Shown: positions 1 through 10,177 of the stretch, piece after piece
Layout: the number at the start of each line of letters is the position of its first letter
Numbering within the stretch: the first letter of the stretch is position 1
Source: Saccharothrix sp. NRRL B-16348
GTDB lineage: Bacteria > Actinomycetota > Actinomycetes > Mycobacteriales > Pseudonocardiaceae
Assembly: GCF_001280085.1 (NCBI RefSeq)
Contig: NZ_LGED01000243.1
Location: 1 to 64,000, forward strand
Direction of reading: 5' to 3'
Length of the DNA: 64,000 bases
Position numbers and translations under genes: made by a program
Notes under the pieces: generated by a model
Seen by the model: only the letters and a program-made list of their open reading frames with translations
Databases searched by the model: none
Told to the model about the DNA's origin: nothing

Positions 1-96
1 GAAGCCGGGCAGGCTTGGCGGACGCTCTTCCCGCCAGGCCTGCCCGGCTTTGGCCTGCCTGGGGTGCCCGTAAGGGCCCCATGTCAAATCGAGCCG
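1..96. repeat. Dispersed palindromic element, copy 1 (cut by window edge)
   Basis: Near-identical to 39824-39910. It holds a strong hairpin: arms 4-21 and 31-48 pair over 18 bp with one G-U type mismatch around a 9-nt loop. The outer right arm CCCATGTCAAATCG lies at 78-91; the matching left outer arm is beyond the window. Compared with copy 2 it carries 9 extra bases (TGGGGTGCC, about 60-68). It sits 30 bp past the stop of the minus-strand phosphotransferase gene, where it could end transcription. No coding potential seen. Confidence 0.75.
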
Positions 97-125
97 AACC
101 GCACCACCGCGCCCTACAAACCGCC

Positions 126-881
126 CTACAACCCCAAAAAATTATCCCGCACGTACTCGACATGCCCGAGGTAATACCCCTCGTGCCCCTCTTCCCTCTG
201 CCGCCAGAACTCGGGCCTCTCCCGAATCATCGCGACCATGTCCTCCAACCTCGCCAACACCCGCAACCCCAACCCCTCCACCGGCAACCCATACGCCTCA
301 CAAAACAACTCCGCCCGCCGCCGCTGATCCTCCACCGTCCCGAACTCCGGCGAAAACGGCACCAAGCAATACGCCGTATACGCCACATCCCACCACCGCG
401 GCCCCGGCCGCGCCCCGTCAAAATCAAACACCCCAACCGGCATCCCATCCCGGAACACCATGTTGTACGGCGCGAGGTCGTTGTGACAGATCACCTCAAC
501 CGGCGCGATCGCCGGAAACTGCCACCCCTCCAACAACACCCCACCGCCCAGCAACCCCTCACCGTCCACCAACCCCACCAACCCCACCGACCCGTCGTGC
601 AACCGCCGCACCATCCGAGCGACCGCCACCAGCACCTCGTCCGAACGCAACCAACCAGGCAACGGCGGGTGGCCGACCTCACCCTCCAGGTACGACAACA
701 CCTCCCGCCCACGCTCGTCCACCCCGTGCACGGCCGGCGAAATGCCAAGCGGCGCAAGGTGTTCCAGCAGCCGGTGCACGTTGGGCGTCCACGGACCGGT
801 CGGCCGTCGTACCGTCGCCCCGACCCGCACGACCTCGTTGAGCCCGCCTCCGGTGAGCGCTTCTTCCGTCACGCATGACAT
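126..881 (-). CDS. Aminoglycoside phosphotransferase (APH)-fold small-molecule kinase
   Basis: A 251-aa protein of the APH/choline kinase fold, expected to move a phosphate from ATP to a small hydroxyl-bearing substrate in the cytoplasm. The catalytic loop is visible as HNDLAPYN (about residues 153-160) and the metal-binding motif as FDFDGARPG (about 172-180). The Gly-rich N-lobe is short and poorly conserved ([12 protein letters not shown]), which is common in this family. It is transcribed away from guaA, sharing a 42-bp gap, and its 3' end runs to the palindromic element at the left edge. The substrate cannot be told from sequence; antibiotic resistance is possible but not supported by context. 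Confidence 0.8.
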   Translation of the reverse strand: MSCVTEEALTGGGLNEVVRVGATVRRPTGPWTPNVHRLLEHLAPLGISPAVHGVDERGREVLSYLEGEVGHPPLPGWLRSDEVLVAVARMVRRLHDGSVGLVGLVDGEGLLGGGVLLEGWQFPAIAPVEVICHNDLAPYNMVFRDGMPVGVFDFDGARPGPRWWDVAYTAYCLVPFSPEFGTVEDQRRRAELFCEAYGLPVEGLGLRVLARLEDMVAMIRERPEFWRQREEGHEGYYLGHVEYVRDNFLGL

Positions 882-923
882 CCTTCACCTGCGCGGATCC
901 GCCAGACGAGAGGTTTTCCCCCA

Positions 924-2483
<1,560 letters not shown>

Positions 2484-2497
2484 GAGCCGCACAACGA

Positions 2498-2529
2498 AGA
2501 AGGCCCGTCCTCCCCAGGACGGGCCTTCT
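2498..2529 (+). terminator. Rho-independent terminator of guaA
   Basis: Perfect 14-bp inverted repeat (2498-2511 with 2516-2529), CCCC loop, followed by a pyrimidine-rich run CCCTTTCC. It begins 15 nt after the guaA stop. Confidence 0.9.
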
Positions 2530-2586
2530 CCCTTTCCACTTCCCCTACCCCGAACCCCCGCTCCCCCCTCCCCCCCCGAACCCCAG

Positions 2587-2790
2587 CTACCTGCGGCGTC
2601 GGGCAGATCCCGCCAGCAACCCCAGCCCGATCACCATCGCCCCTCCGGCCAACGCCCACCTCAGGTCGAGGAAGTCCGGCCACGCCGCACCGTCGGAGAG
2701 CATGTAGGCGGCTGCGACCAGGGCCGCGACCCCGAACACCAGCCCCACCACGTCGACCCCGCGCTTCTCGATCGAATCCTGGTCAGCCAC
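2587..2790 (-). CDS. Small two-helix membrane protein
   Basis: A 67-aa protein with two predicted membrane helices (about residues 12-31 and 42-62), a charged N-terminus (MADQDSIEKRG) and an Arg-rich C-terminus (SARRRR). It starts at a GTG overlapping the end of the LiaF-like gene by 8 nt, so the two are probably translated together. The family is not recognised. Its position suggests a small partner of the envelope-stress module next door. Confidence 0.7.
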   Translation of the reverse strand: MADQDSIEKRGVDVVGLVFGVAALVAAAYMLSDGAAWPDFLDLRWALAGGAMVIGLGLLAGSARRRR

Positions 2791-4048
2791 GACTCACCTC
2801 CACCGCTCCGAGATCGCTGCGCACGTCGAGCACGATCTTCAATCCACCGGGCCCGTCGGCTCCGTAATCCGTGACCTGCTCGTGCCTGCCCTCACCGTCG
2901 GACTCCCGGTCGAGGCAGCGCACCGAGCCCAGGTCGGTCCGGCAGTCCACGGTCACGTCCGCGTTCGCGGGGACCATGACCTTGATGCTGCCCAACCCGA
3001 CCTCGACGCCCGTGTCCACCGTCCGGGACTCGTCGTTCGGCAACCCGGTCAGGTCGAGCTCGACCTCGCCGACGCTCGCCGTGTACTGGTCCCGGACGTC
3101 CTCGAACGTCGTCGGCCTGGCCCTCGTGCTGCCCATCTGCTTCGCGTCGACGTCGAAGTCCACCGACGTCAACAGCACCCCCACCACCGACAGCGGCACG
3201 ACGAGCCACATCAGCCCACGTCCACCGCCACCGCGCAGCGCGCCGAGCACCATGCCCCCGCCCAGCACCGCGACCAGCAGGCCGATGATGTGCTGCGCGT
3301 GGAACCAGTCGGAGTACGCCGACGTCACCAGCGACCCGGCCAGCACGACCAGCGCCGCGCCGAACGTCGCCACACCCACCCGCGACCTGCGCCGACGTGC
3401 CACCACCGGTGCGGGCGTGGCGCCGACCGGTTCCGGCGCGCCCCCCGGCTCGGGCAGGTCCCACGCGAACGGGGCCGCGCCCAGCGGGTCCCACGCCGGT
3501 GGCGTCACCTGCCCGGTCGTGTGCTCGTCCGTCGACACCTTGCCCCCCACGCCTTCACCGACCCCGACACCGACACCCACGCCGTCACCCACGCCGAAGG
3601 CCACCGCCGGCTCCGGCCGGTTGAGCTGCCCGCGACCGCGGTGCAGCAGGTAGATGGCACCCACGGACAGCAGCACGCCGCCGACCATGGTGAAGCCGCC
3701 GTCCACGAAGAACCCGGTCGCCGGGATCACCGCGAGCCCGAGCAGCACCGTCAACGCCGTCGGCGTCGAGCTGCGCCCACGCCCGATCAGCGACTCCGCG
3801 GCCGACACCTCGTCGTCGTCCTGCGCCAGCCACAACCAGCCGAGCAGGTAGATGAGCACTCCGGCGCCGTTGCACAACGCCATGGCCACGAACGCCACCC
3901 GGACGATCACCGGGTCGATCTGGTACCGCTTGGCGATACCGGCGGCGACACCGGCGATCTTGCGACCGTCGTGAGGCCGCCTGGGCCGCGTGGCCCAGAA
4001 GTCCTTCAGCGTCTCTTCGACGCTGGCTGCGCTGATGCTCCCGCTCAC
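2783..4048 (-). CDS. PspC-domain membrane protein, LiaF-like
   Basis: About 421 aa. An N-terminal PspC domain (roughly residues 20-85; DGRKIAGVAAGIAKRY then a helix CNGAGVLIYLLGWLWLA) is followed by further hydrophobic segments, a Gly/Val-rich linker and a C-terminal beta-rich region (SVGEVELDLTGLP ... LGSIKVMVP) like the C-terminus of LiaF. LiaF proteins hold the LiaS kinase inactive until the envelope is stressed. The gene diverges from a PspC-containing histidine kinase, matching that role. I prefer the GTG at 4048 (VSGSISAASVEETL) because the upstream ATG at 4084 would add an atypical extension; the start is not certain. Confidence 0.8.
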   Translation of the reverse strand: MSGSISAASVEETLKDFWATRPRRPHDGRKIAGVAAGIAKRYQIDPVIVRVAFVAMALCNGAGVLIYLLGWLWLAQDDDEVSAAESLIGRGRSSTPTALTVLLGLAVIPATGFFVDGGFTMVGGVLLSVGAIYLLHRGRGQLNRPEPAVAFGVGDGVGVGVGVGEGVGGKVSTDEHTTGQVTPPAWDPLGAAPFAWDLPEPGGAPEPVGATPAPVVARRRRSRVGVATFGAALVVLAGSLVTSAYSDWFHAQHIIGLLVAVLGGGMVLGALRGGGGRGLMWLVVPLSVVGVLLTSVDFDVDAKQMGSTRARPTTFEDVRDQYTASVGEVELDLTGLPNDESRTVDTGVEVGLGSIKVMVPANADVTVDCRTDLGSVRCLDRESDGEGRHEQVTDYGADGPGGLKIVLDVRSDLGAVEVSRG

Positions 4049-4158
4049 AACGACAAGCTTGCTCAACACGAGCCGTCCGCACATCGGGGGGCCACCCTGA
4101 ACCGCGCATCGGGTGGAACCCTGATGACCGGCCAGGACCCGCGTGTGACCATCAACGG

Positions 4159-5397
4159 GTGAGTGTGGAGACGAAGGCCGTCGAGCCGGTGCGCCGCAGG
4201 CGGACCGGCCGGGTGGTCGCGGGCGTGGCCGGTGGTGTCGCCGACCACCTCGGCATCGAGGTGTTCTGGGTGCGGGCGGCGTTCGCCGCGCTGACCGCGC
4301 TCAACGGCGTCGGCGTGATCGCGTACGGCCTGCTGTGGCTGTTCGTGCCGCAACGCGCGGCCGGCGAGCCGGAGGAGTCCTCGAACCCGAGGGAACGCCA
4401 GCAGGCGCTCGGCCTGGTCGCCCTCGGCATCGCCGCGGCCGTGCTCGCGGGCCTGTTCTCCGGCCCGGTCAGCGGCTGGATCGCCGGGCCGCTCGCGGTG
4501 GCCCTGGTGGGCGCGGCCGTGGTCTGGCGCGAGGCGGACGAGGCGCAGCGCCGCCGCTGGCGGGCCGGCGCGAAGTCCGGGATCTTCGGCGGCACGGGCC
4601 GCAGCACGATCGTGCGCGTCCTCGCCGGTGTGGCGCTCGTCGCGATCGGCATCGGCGTCCTGCTCGTCAACAGCTACGGCATCGACCAGCTCCGCTTCGC
4701 GCTGCTCGCCGTGGTCGCGACCCTCGGTGGTGTGGCGGTGCTCACCGTGCCGCTGTGGATCAAGCTGATCAACGACCTGGGCGAGGAGCGGCGGGTCCGC
4801 ATCCGCACCGAGGAGCGCGCCGAGATCGCCGCCCACCTGCACGACTCCGTGCTCCAGACCCTCGCCCTGATCCAGAAGCAGGCCGAGCAGCCGCGTGAGG
4901 TCAAGCGCCTGGCGCGCGGCCAGGAGCGGCAGCTGCGGGAGTGGCTGTACGGGCGGGTCGTGGAGGAGAACAGCCAGCCGACCACCATGTCCGCCGCGAT
5001 CGGCAAGGCCGCGGGCGAGGTCGAGGACAGCTTCGCGCTGGCCGTGCAGCAGGTCGTGGTCGGCGACTGCGAGCTGGACCCGAACCTCTACGCGCTCGTC
5101 CAGGCCGCCCGCGAGGCGATGGTCAACGCGGCCAAGCACGCGGGCGTCGGCGAGATCAGCGTGTACGGCGAAGTGGAACCGGAACGGGTGACGGTGTTCG
5201 TCCGCGACCGGGGCAAGGGCTTCGACCCGCAGACCGTGCCGGAGGACCGGCATGGCCTCGCGGACTCGATTGGGGGGAGGATGGACCGGCACGGCGGCGA
5301 AGTCCGGATCCGCACCCGGCTGGGTGAGGGCACGGAGGTGCAGCTGATGATGCCGAGGAAAACCGCAGACAAGCGAGAGACGGGGGCCAGGACATGA
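4159..5397 (+). CDS. PspC-domain sensor histidine kinase (LiaS-like)
   Basis: A 412-aa membrane kinase. A PspC domain (about residues 12-70, RRRRTGRVVAGVAGGVADHLG) leads into several membrane helices (to about 210). A HisKA_3 dimerisation domain follows with phospho-acceptor His228 in HLHDSVLQTL, then an HATPase domain with N-box REAMVNAAKHA and G-box DRGKGFD. NarL/LiaS-class kinases phosphorylate a LuxR-type regulator; here it is the next gene, overlapping by ATGA. The PspC domain in both kinase and divergent LiaF-like protein suggests they associate in the membrane and sense envelope damage (inference). Confidence 0.9.
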   Translation: MSVETKAVEPVRRRRTGRVVAGVAGGVADHLGIEVFWVRAAFAALTALNGVGVIAYGLLWLFVPQRAAGEPEESSNPRERQQALGLVALGIAAAVLAGLFSGPVSGWIAGPLAVALVGAAVVWREADEAQRRRWRAGAKSGIFGGTGRSTIVRVLAGVALVAIGIGVLLVNSYGIDQLRFALLAVVATLGGVAVLTVPLWIKLINDLGEERRVRIRTEERAEIAAHLHDSVLQTLALIQKQAEQPREVKRLARGQERQLREWLYGRVVEENSQPTTMSAAIGKAAGEVEDSFALAVQQVVVGDCELDPNLYALVQAAREAMVNAAKHAGVGEISVYGEVEPERVTVFVRDRGKGFDPQTVPEDRHGLADSIGGRMDRHGGEVRIRTRLGEGTEVQLMMPRKTADKRETGART

Positions 5398-6044
5398 CCG
5401 TTCGGGTGTTCCTGGTGGACGACCACGCGTTGTTCCGCGCCGGGGTGCGGGCCGAGCTGGACTCGATCACCGACGAGATCGAGGTCGTCGGCGAGGCCGG
5501 TTCGGTCGGCGAGGCGGTCGCGGGCATCGGGCACCACCGCCCGGACGTGGTGCTGCTCGACGTGCACATGCCGGACGGCGGTGGCGCCGAGGTGCTGCGA
5601 CAGGTCCGCACGGCGCTGCCGGAGGTGGTGTTCCTGGCGCTGTCGGTGTCCGACGCGGCCGAGGACGTCATCGCGGTCATCCGCGCCGGTGCGCGCGGGT
5701 ACGTGACGAAGACCATCTCCAGCCAGGAGCTGGTGCGCGCGGTCGTGCGGGTATCGGAGGGCGACGCGGTGTTCAGCCCGCGGCTGGCCGGGTTCGTGCT
5801 GGACGCGTTCGCCGACCGCCCCGGCGCGGCGCCGATCAGCGACCCCGAACTGGACCTGCTGACCCCGCGCGAACGGGACGTGCTGCGGCTGCTGGCGCGC
5901 GGGTACGCGTACAAGGAGATCGCGTCGGAGCTGTTCATCTCGGTGAAGACGGTCGAGACGCACGTGTCGAGCGTGCTGCGCAAGACGCAGCTGTCGAACC
6001 GGTACGAGCTGTCGCGCTGGGCTTCCGACCGCAGGTTGGTCTGA
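5394..6044 (+). CDS. NarL/LuxR-family response regulator (LiaR-like)
   Basis: A 216-aa regulator. The receiver domain (about residues 4-120) has the acidic pair DDH at 9-11, the phospho-acceptor Asp56 in LLDVHMPDGG, and conserved Ser and Lys later (LALSVSD, YVTKTIS). A LuxR-type helix-turn-helix follows (about 150-210; LTPRERDVLRLLARGYAYKEIA, with VKTVETHV as recognition helix). The start codon lies inside the kinase stop (ATGA), so the pair is translationally coupled. It probably controls the divergent LiaF-like operon. Confidence 0.95.
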   Translation: MTVRVFLVDDHALFRAGVRAELDSITDEIEVVGEAGSVGEAVAGIGHHRPDVVLLDVHMPDGGGAEVLRQVRTALPEVVFLALSVSDAAEDVIAVIRAGARGYVTKTISSQELVRAVVRVSEGDAVFSPRLAGFVLDAFADRPGAAPISDPELDLLTPRERDVLRLLARGYAYKEIASELFISVKTVETHVSSVLRKTQLSNRYELSRWASDRRLV

Positions 6045-6089
6045 ACACCGGCGCTGAACATCGGCGCTGGACACCGGCTCGACCGGGAG

Positions 6090-7592
6090 CTACTCCAGCT
6101 CCTGGGACGAGAAGATCTGCAGCCTGCCCTGGTCGGGCCACACGCCGAGTTCGTAGCGCCCGTACGACGCCGCGCCGCCGTGCGTGAAGTTCACGTGCAC
6201 CCGCACGGCGTACCTGGCGGAGCTCACCTCGACGACCTGGATGCTCTCGACCCACACGTCGTCGTACTGGCCCCAGAACGCCTGGTACTCCTCGAACGGC
6301 CGCTGGAACGGCACGGCCAGGTTCGCGTAGGCCGTCGCCGTGTCCTCGGGCAGCGCCTCGTAGTGCCTGCGCACCAGTTCCGCCGCGTCCTCCGCCGTGA
6401 GGCCCAGTGTCGTCGTGGTCGTCGGGGTGGCGTCCCCGAACGACCAGGGCTGGAGCGCGGCCACCCCGACCGCCCCCGCGGTGAGCAGCAGCACGACCGC
6501 CGCCACCACGGGCGCCAGCCACCGCTTCCGCGGCTTGCCCGCCGGCGCGTCACCCGACTCGGTGTCGACCTGCGCACCCGACTCGCTCCGGGCCTCGACC
6601 CGCGGACCGGGCGCAGCCCGTTCGGGGCCTGCCGTCGTCGGTTCGGCCTTCCCTGATCGTGCCGTCGTGTGTTCGGCCGTCCGGTGCCGCGCCGCCTCGG
6701 GTTGTGCCTTCGCCGGCTCGGCCGTCCCCGGTTCAGCCGGCCCTGGTTCGATCGGCAGGGATTCGACCGGCAGGGGTCCGGTCAGCAACTCGACCGCCTC
6801 CGCCGCCGTGGGCCGCTCAGCCGGGTCGGCGGCGAGCAACCTCGTCAGCACCCCCGTCAACGGCCCGGAACGCGTCGGTGGCTCGATCAGCCCTGCCGCG
6901 GCCCGGTACAGCAGCCCGAAGCTGTTGTCGCTCACCCCGTGCGGCGACTGCCCCTCGGTCGCCGCGTACAGCGTCGCGCCCAGCGAGAACACGTCCGACG
7001 CCTGGTCCGGCTGCTCACCCCTCGCCACCTCGGGCGCGAGGTAGGCCGGGGTGCCGGTGATCATGCCGCTGTCGGTCAGCGTGCCGTCCCCCACAGCACG
7101 TGAGATGCCGAAATCGGTGAGCTTGACCGTGCCGCCGTGTCCGATGAGCACGTTCGACGGCTTGACGTCCCGGTGCACGATGCCCGCCGCGTGCGCCGCG
7201 GCCAGCGCGGCGGCCACCCGACCGCCGATCCTGGCCGCCTCGTCCGGGCTCAGCCTGCCCCGCTCGGCCAGCAGCCCGGCCAGGCTGCGCGAGGGCAGGT
7301 ACTCCATGACCAGCCAAGGCCGGCCGTCCTCCACCACCACGTCGAACACGGAGATCGCGTCGGGGTGCTGCAGCCGGGCCGCGTTGCGCGCCTCGCGCAT
7401 CGCCCTCGCCCTGGCCACCTCGCCCTCGTCGGCCGTCAGGTCGGGCCACCGGAGCTGCTTGACCGCCACCTCGCGGTCCAGCAACTCGTCCCGCGCCCGC
7501 CAGACGACGCCCATGGCGCCGCTGCCGACCCGCTCGGCCAGCGCGTACCGCCCGCCGACCGTCCCCGTCGCTGTCCCCCCGGCCTCCGCCAC
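6090..7592 (-). CDS. Membrane-anchored Ser/Thr protein kinase with extracellular domain
   Basis: A 500-aa PASTA-less Hanks-type kinase. Glycine loop GSGAMGVVW and Lys in VAVKQL lie in the N-lobe; the catalytic loop is HRDVKPSN, then DFGISRA and an activation loop with TLTDSGMITGTPAYLAPE. A Glu/Ala/Thr-rich linker (about 280-345) precedes one membrane helix (KRWLAPVVAAVVLLL, about 350-375) and a ~115-aa extracellular domain (TAEDAAELVRRHYEALP to the end). That outer domain resembles those of the kinase at 10164 and the membrane proteins at 14848 and 15795. It converges on the response regulator with a 45-bp gap. Confidence 0.93.
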   Translation of the reverse strand: MAEAGGTATGTVGGRYALAERVGSGAMGVVWRARDELLDREVAVKQLRWPDLTADEGEVARARAMREARNAARLQHPDAISVFDVVVEDGRPWLVMEYLPSRSLAGLLAERGRLSPDEAARIGGRVAAALAAAHAAGIVHRDVKPSNVLIGHGGTVKLTDFGISRAVGDGTLTDSGMITGTPAYLAPEVARGEQPDQASDVFSLGATLYAATEGQSPHGVSDNSFGLLYRAAAGLIEPPTRSGPLTGVLTRLLAADPAERPTAAEAVELLTGPLPVESLPIEPGPAEPGTAEPAKAQPEAARHRTAEHTTARSGKAEPTTAGPERAAPGPRVEARSESGAQVDTESGDAPAGKPRKRWLAPVVAAVVLLLTAGAVGVAALQPWSFGDATPTTTTTLGLTAEDAAELVRRHYEALPEDTATAYANLAVPFQRPFEEYQAFWGQYDDVWVESIQVVEVSSARYAVRVHVNFTHGGAASYGRYELGVWPDQGRLQIFSSQELE

Positions 7593-7629
7593 GCCAGCAG
7601 GTTAGGCGATGACGTGGCCCGCGATGGTG

Positions 7630-8040
7630 TCAGTTGGTCGAGACCAGCTTGGCCAGTTCGCGGTCGAAGTCGATCCACAGGTCCTCTTCGCCGGGCTGGA
7701 CCACGTCGTAAGTGAGGTCCAGGAACTCGGCGATGTCCTCGGCGTCGGCCGACAGGATCGCGAACCCGGTCGGCGCGTTGAGCTCCACCAGGACCCGCTC
7801 CGGGTCGTCGGCGGCCGGCCGGACCAGGATGTCGCCCTCGCCGGACGAGGTCAGCAGGCCGTCGGCGAGCAGGTCGCGGGCGAAGATCCACTCGACCTTG
7901 CCCTGGCCGGTGTGGAACAGCACGGCTACCGCGTACGGGTCCTCGGGTTCGTAGTGGAGTTCGGCCTCCACCGGCGCCGGGGCCACGCCCGGGACGAGGA
8001 GGTGGAACGTCGTGGTGATGGTGATGCTGTCGTTGCTCAT
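7630..8040 (-). CDS. SsgA/SsgB-like sporulation and cell-division protein
   Basis: A 136-aa SsgA-like protein. Actinobacterial SALPs help localise FtsZ and time septation or peptidoglycan processing. Recognisable features are the EPEDPYAVAVLFHTGQG segment and VEWIFARDLLADGL, followed by GEGDILVRP, matching the SsgB pattern (DPYAV...F, WVFARDLL..G). The length fits. The start is ATG 8040 (MSNDSITITTTF), preceded by GGAAGGG; a longer reading frame upstream to 8160 does not look like the family. It lies 37 bp upstream of the kinase gene on the same strand. Confidence 0.88.
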   Translation of the reverse strand: MSNDSITITTTFHLLVPGVAPAPVEAELHYEPEDPYAVAVLFHTGQGKVEWIFARDLLADGLLTSSGEGDILVRPAADDPERVLVELNAPTGFAILSADAEDIAEFLDLTYDVVQPGEEDLWIDFDRELAKLVSTN

Positions 8041-8235
8041 GTCCTGTGGGTTCCCTTCCGAAGTCGTCCCTCTCATGTGAGGAGACGTCCGAGAGGGCGA
8101 ATCAGGACGCGTATCGCCTGAACACCACGCGATCGGGGGAGACCTGCGTCTCAAGTCCACCCGTTTGCCCAGGACGGGTGTCTCAGTAGGCCACGGGCCC
8201 CGCCATACCGACGGGTAACACTGCGTTATCGCAGG

Positions 8236-9192
8236 TCACTTGAGCGTAGCGACCTTGGTCCCGACGAGCTCCCCGGTCTCTCCGGCGGCCGGCGCGGGTG
8301 CCGTCGGCGACGCCGTCGCGGGCTGCCTGCGGGTCAGCGCGACGCCGACGAGGACCACGACCATGCCCAGCACGACGCGGAGGTTGAGCGCCTCGCCGAG
8401 GAACAGCGCGCCCAGCAGCACCGACACCACGGGCAGCAGGTAGCCCACCATCGTGGCGTTGGTCGCGCCCTCGTCCTCGATGACGCGGTAGTTCAGCACG
8501 AACGCCACGCCCGTTCCGAACACGCCCAGGATCGCCACGGCGACCAGCGGCTGCCAGGACAGCTGCACCGGCTGCAACCCTGCCACCGGCACCGCCAGCG
8601 CCGTCATGCCCGCCGCGGCCACCAGCTGGGTCGAGGAGATCTGCATCGGCGTCAGGCCGCGCCCGGACACCTTGTGGCCGATGTAGGCGTAGCTGACCGC
8701 GTACGACGCCGCGGCGGCCAGGCACGCGAGCGCGCCCCAGCTCGCCAGGCCCGCCCGCTGCCACGGGGCGAAGATGATCAGCACGCCGGCGAAGCCGAGC
8801 GCCAGGCCGGCGAACCGGGCCGGGTTGCGCTGCCGTTCCGTGCCCAGCGCCAACCCGATGCCCAGCGCGAACAGCGGCGTGGTGGCGTTGAGCACACCGG
8901 CCACACCGGAGTCCACGGTCTGCTCACCGAGTGCGAACAGGGCGAACGGCACCGCGCTGCCGAAGAGGGCGGCGAAGCCGAGGTGCAGCCAGGACGTCCG
9001 GTCCCGCGGCAGCCGCTGCTTGCTCCAGTACACGAGCGCGACCAGCACCAACGCGCCGAGCGCGGTGCGGGTGAGGGTGATCTGGATCGGCGAGAGGCCG
9101 GTCAGTGCGATCTTGATCCACAGGAAGCTGGACCCCCAGAGCAGGGCCAGGACACCCATCCTGATCAGCGTGCCAGGCTTGTTCACGACCAC
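8236..9192 (-). CDS. EamA/DMT-family membrane exporter
   Basis: A 318-aa drug/metabolite transporter with about ten predicted helices and two EamA repeats. The first opens with GVLALLWGSSFLWIKIAL; the second covers about residues 150-285 (AAASYAVSYAYIGHKV onward). The C-terminal tail is polar (TASPTAPAPAAGE). It diverges from a LysR-type regulator over a 76-bp gap, the usual layout for an exporter controlled by its neighbour. The exported compound is unknown. Two in-frame GTG codons (9192, 9186) could start it. Confidence 0.9.
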   Translation of the reverse strand: MVVNKPGTLIRMGVLALLWGSSFLWIKIALTGLSPIQITLTRTALGALVLVALVYWSKQRLPRDRTSWLHLGFAALFGSAVPFALFALGEQTVDSGVAGVLNATTPLFALGIGLALGTERQRNPARFAGLALGFAGVLIIFAPWQRAGLASWGALACLAAAASYAVSYAYIGHKVSGRGLTPMQISSTQLVAAAGMTALAVPVAGLQPVQLSWQPLVAVAILGVFGTGVAFVLNYRVIEDEGATNATMVGYLLPVVSVLLGALFLGEALNLRVVLGMVVVLVGVALTRRQPATASPTAPAPAAGETGELVGTKVATLK

Positions 9193-9268
9193 ACTTTGCG
9201 GGATCGCGAAGTATCAGCACAAGTGAATAGAACTGCACGATCTTTAAGCTGAGCTGTACGGTTGCGTC
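9193..9268. promoter_or_regulatory. Divergent promoter region between exporter and LysR gene
   Basis: A 76-bp gap, more AT-rich than the surroundings (TGAATAGAACTGCA, GATCTTTAAGC), which must hold both promoters and probably the LysR binding site. No perfect palindrome stands out, so the operator is not pinpointed. Confidence 0.5.
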
Positions 9269-10177
9269 ATGTTGGACGTGCGACGAATGCAGGTGCTCCG
9301 GGCCGTGGTGACCACCGGCTCCATCACCGCCGCGGCGGTGAACCTCGGGTACACGCCCTCGGCCGTCAGCCAGCAGGTGTCGGCCCTGGAGAAGCAGGCG
9401 GGACTGCCGCTGCTCGACCGGGTCGGGCGTGGCGTGCGCCCGACGGTGGCGGGCCGGCTGCTCACCGAGCACGCCGCGCACATCACCGACCGGCTGGTCG
9501 AGGCGGAGGCGGCGCTCGCCGACCTGCGCGCGGGCCGCACCGGGCGGCTGCGGGTGCGCTACTTCGCCACCGCGGGCGCCGCGCTCGTGCCGCCCGCCGT
9601 CGCCCTGTTCCGGGCCAAGCACGCCGACGTCCAGCTCGACCTCAAGCTGACCGAGCCGGACGACCCGATGGTGGAGGTGGCGGCCGGTCGCGCCGACGTG
9701 GCCATCGTCGTGCACCACCGGGACAGCGAGCCGCCGCGCGGCGTGCACCTCGTGCACCTGCTCGACGACCCGTACCTGGCCGTGCTGCCGCGCGGCCACG
9801 AGCTGGCCCGCAAGCGCGTGGTCGACCTCGCCGACCTGGCCGAGCAGCAGTGGGTGGACGCCGTGACGCCGCCCGGGCCGTGCCGCGACATCGTGCTCAA
9901 CGCCTGCGCGGGTACCGGGTTCGCGCCCAACATCGTGGTGGAGGCCGACGACTACCCGACCGCGCAGGGGTTCGTCGCGGCCGGGCTCGGGGTCACCATC
10001 GTGCCGAAGCTCAGCCTCGGGGTCGTGCACCCCGGCGTGGTGGTCCGCAAGCTGCGCCACCCGGAGCCGACCAGGACCATCTGCGCCGCGATCCGGGAGG
10101 AGGGCGTCGCCTCGCCCGCCGTGGTCAGCCTGCTGGACGCGCTGAAGGCGTCGTCGGGCCGGCCTACGGCTGGCTGA
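9269..10177 (+). CDS. LysR-family transcriptional regulator
   Basis: A 302-aa LysR-type regulator. The winged helix-turn-helix lies at about residues 1-60 (MLDVRRMQVLRAVVTTGSITAAA, then SAVSQQVSALEKQAGLPLLDR), followed by the linker helix and a periplasmic-binding-like effector domain (about 90-295). It likely binds the shared gap and controls the divergent EamA exporter and itself. The 3' end overlaps the convergent kinase gene by 14 bp. Confidence 0.93.
   Translation: MLDVRRMQVLRAVVTTGSITAAAVNLGYTPSAVSQQVSALEKQAGLPLLDRVGRGVRPTVAGRLLTEHAAHITDRLVEAEAALADLRAGRTGRLRVRYFATAGAALVPPAVALFRAKHADVQLDLKLTEPDDPMVEVAAGRADVAIVVHHRDSEPPRGVHLVHLLDDPYLAVLPRGHELARKRVVDLADLAEQQWVDAVTPPGPCRDIVLNACAGTGFAPNIVVEADDYPTAQGFVAAGLGVTIVPKLSLGVVHPGVVVRKLRHPEPTRTICAAIREEGVASPAVVSLLDALKASSGRPTAG

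Noticed and set aside
126..881. Specific aminoglycoside resistance gene
   Set aside because: The fold is clear but no resistance subfamily signature or antibiotic gene context supports a specific drug.
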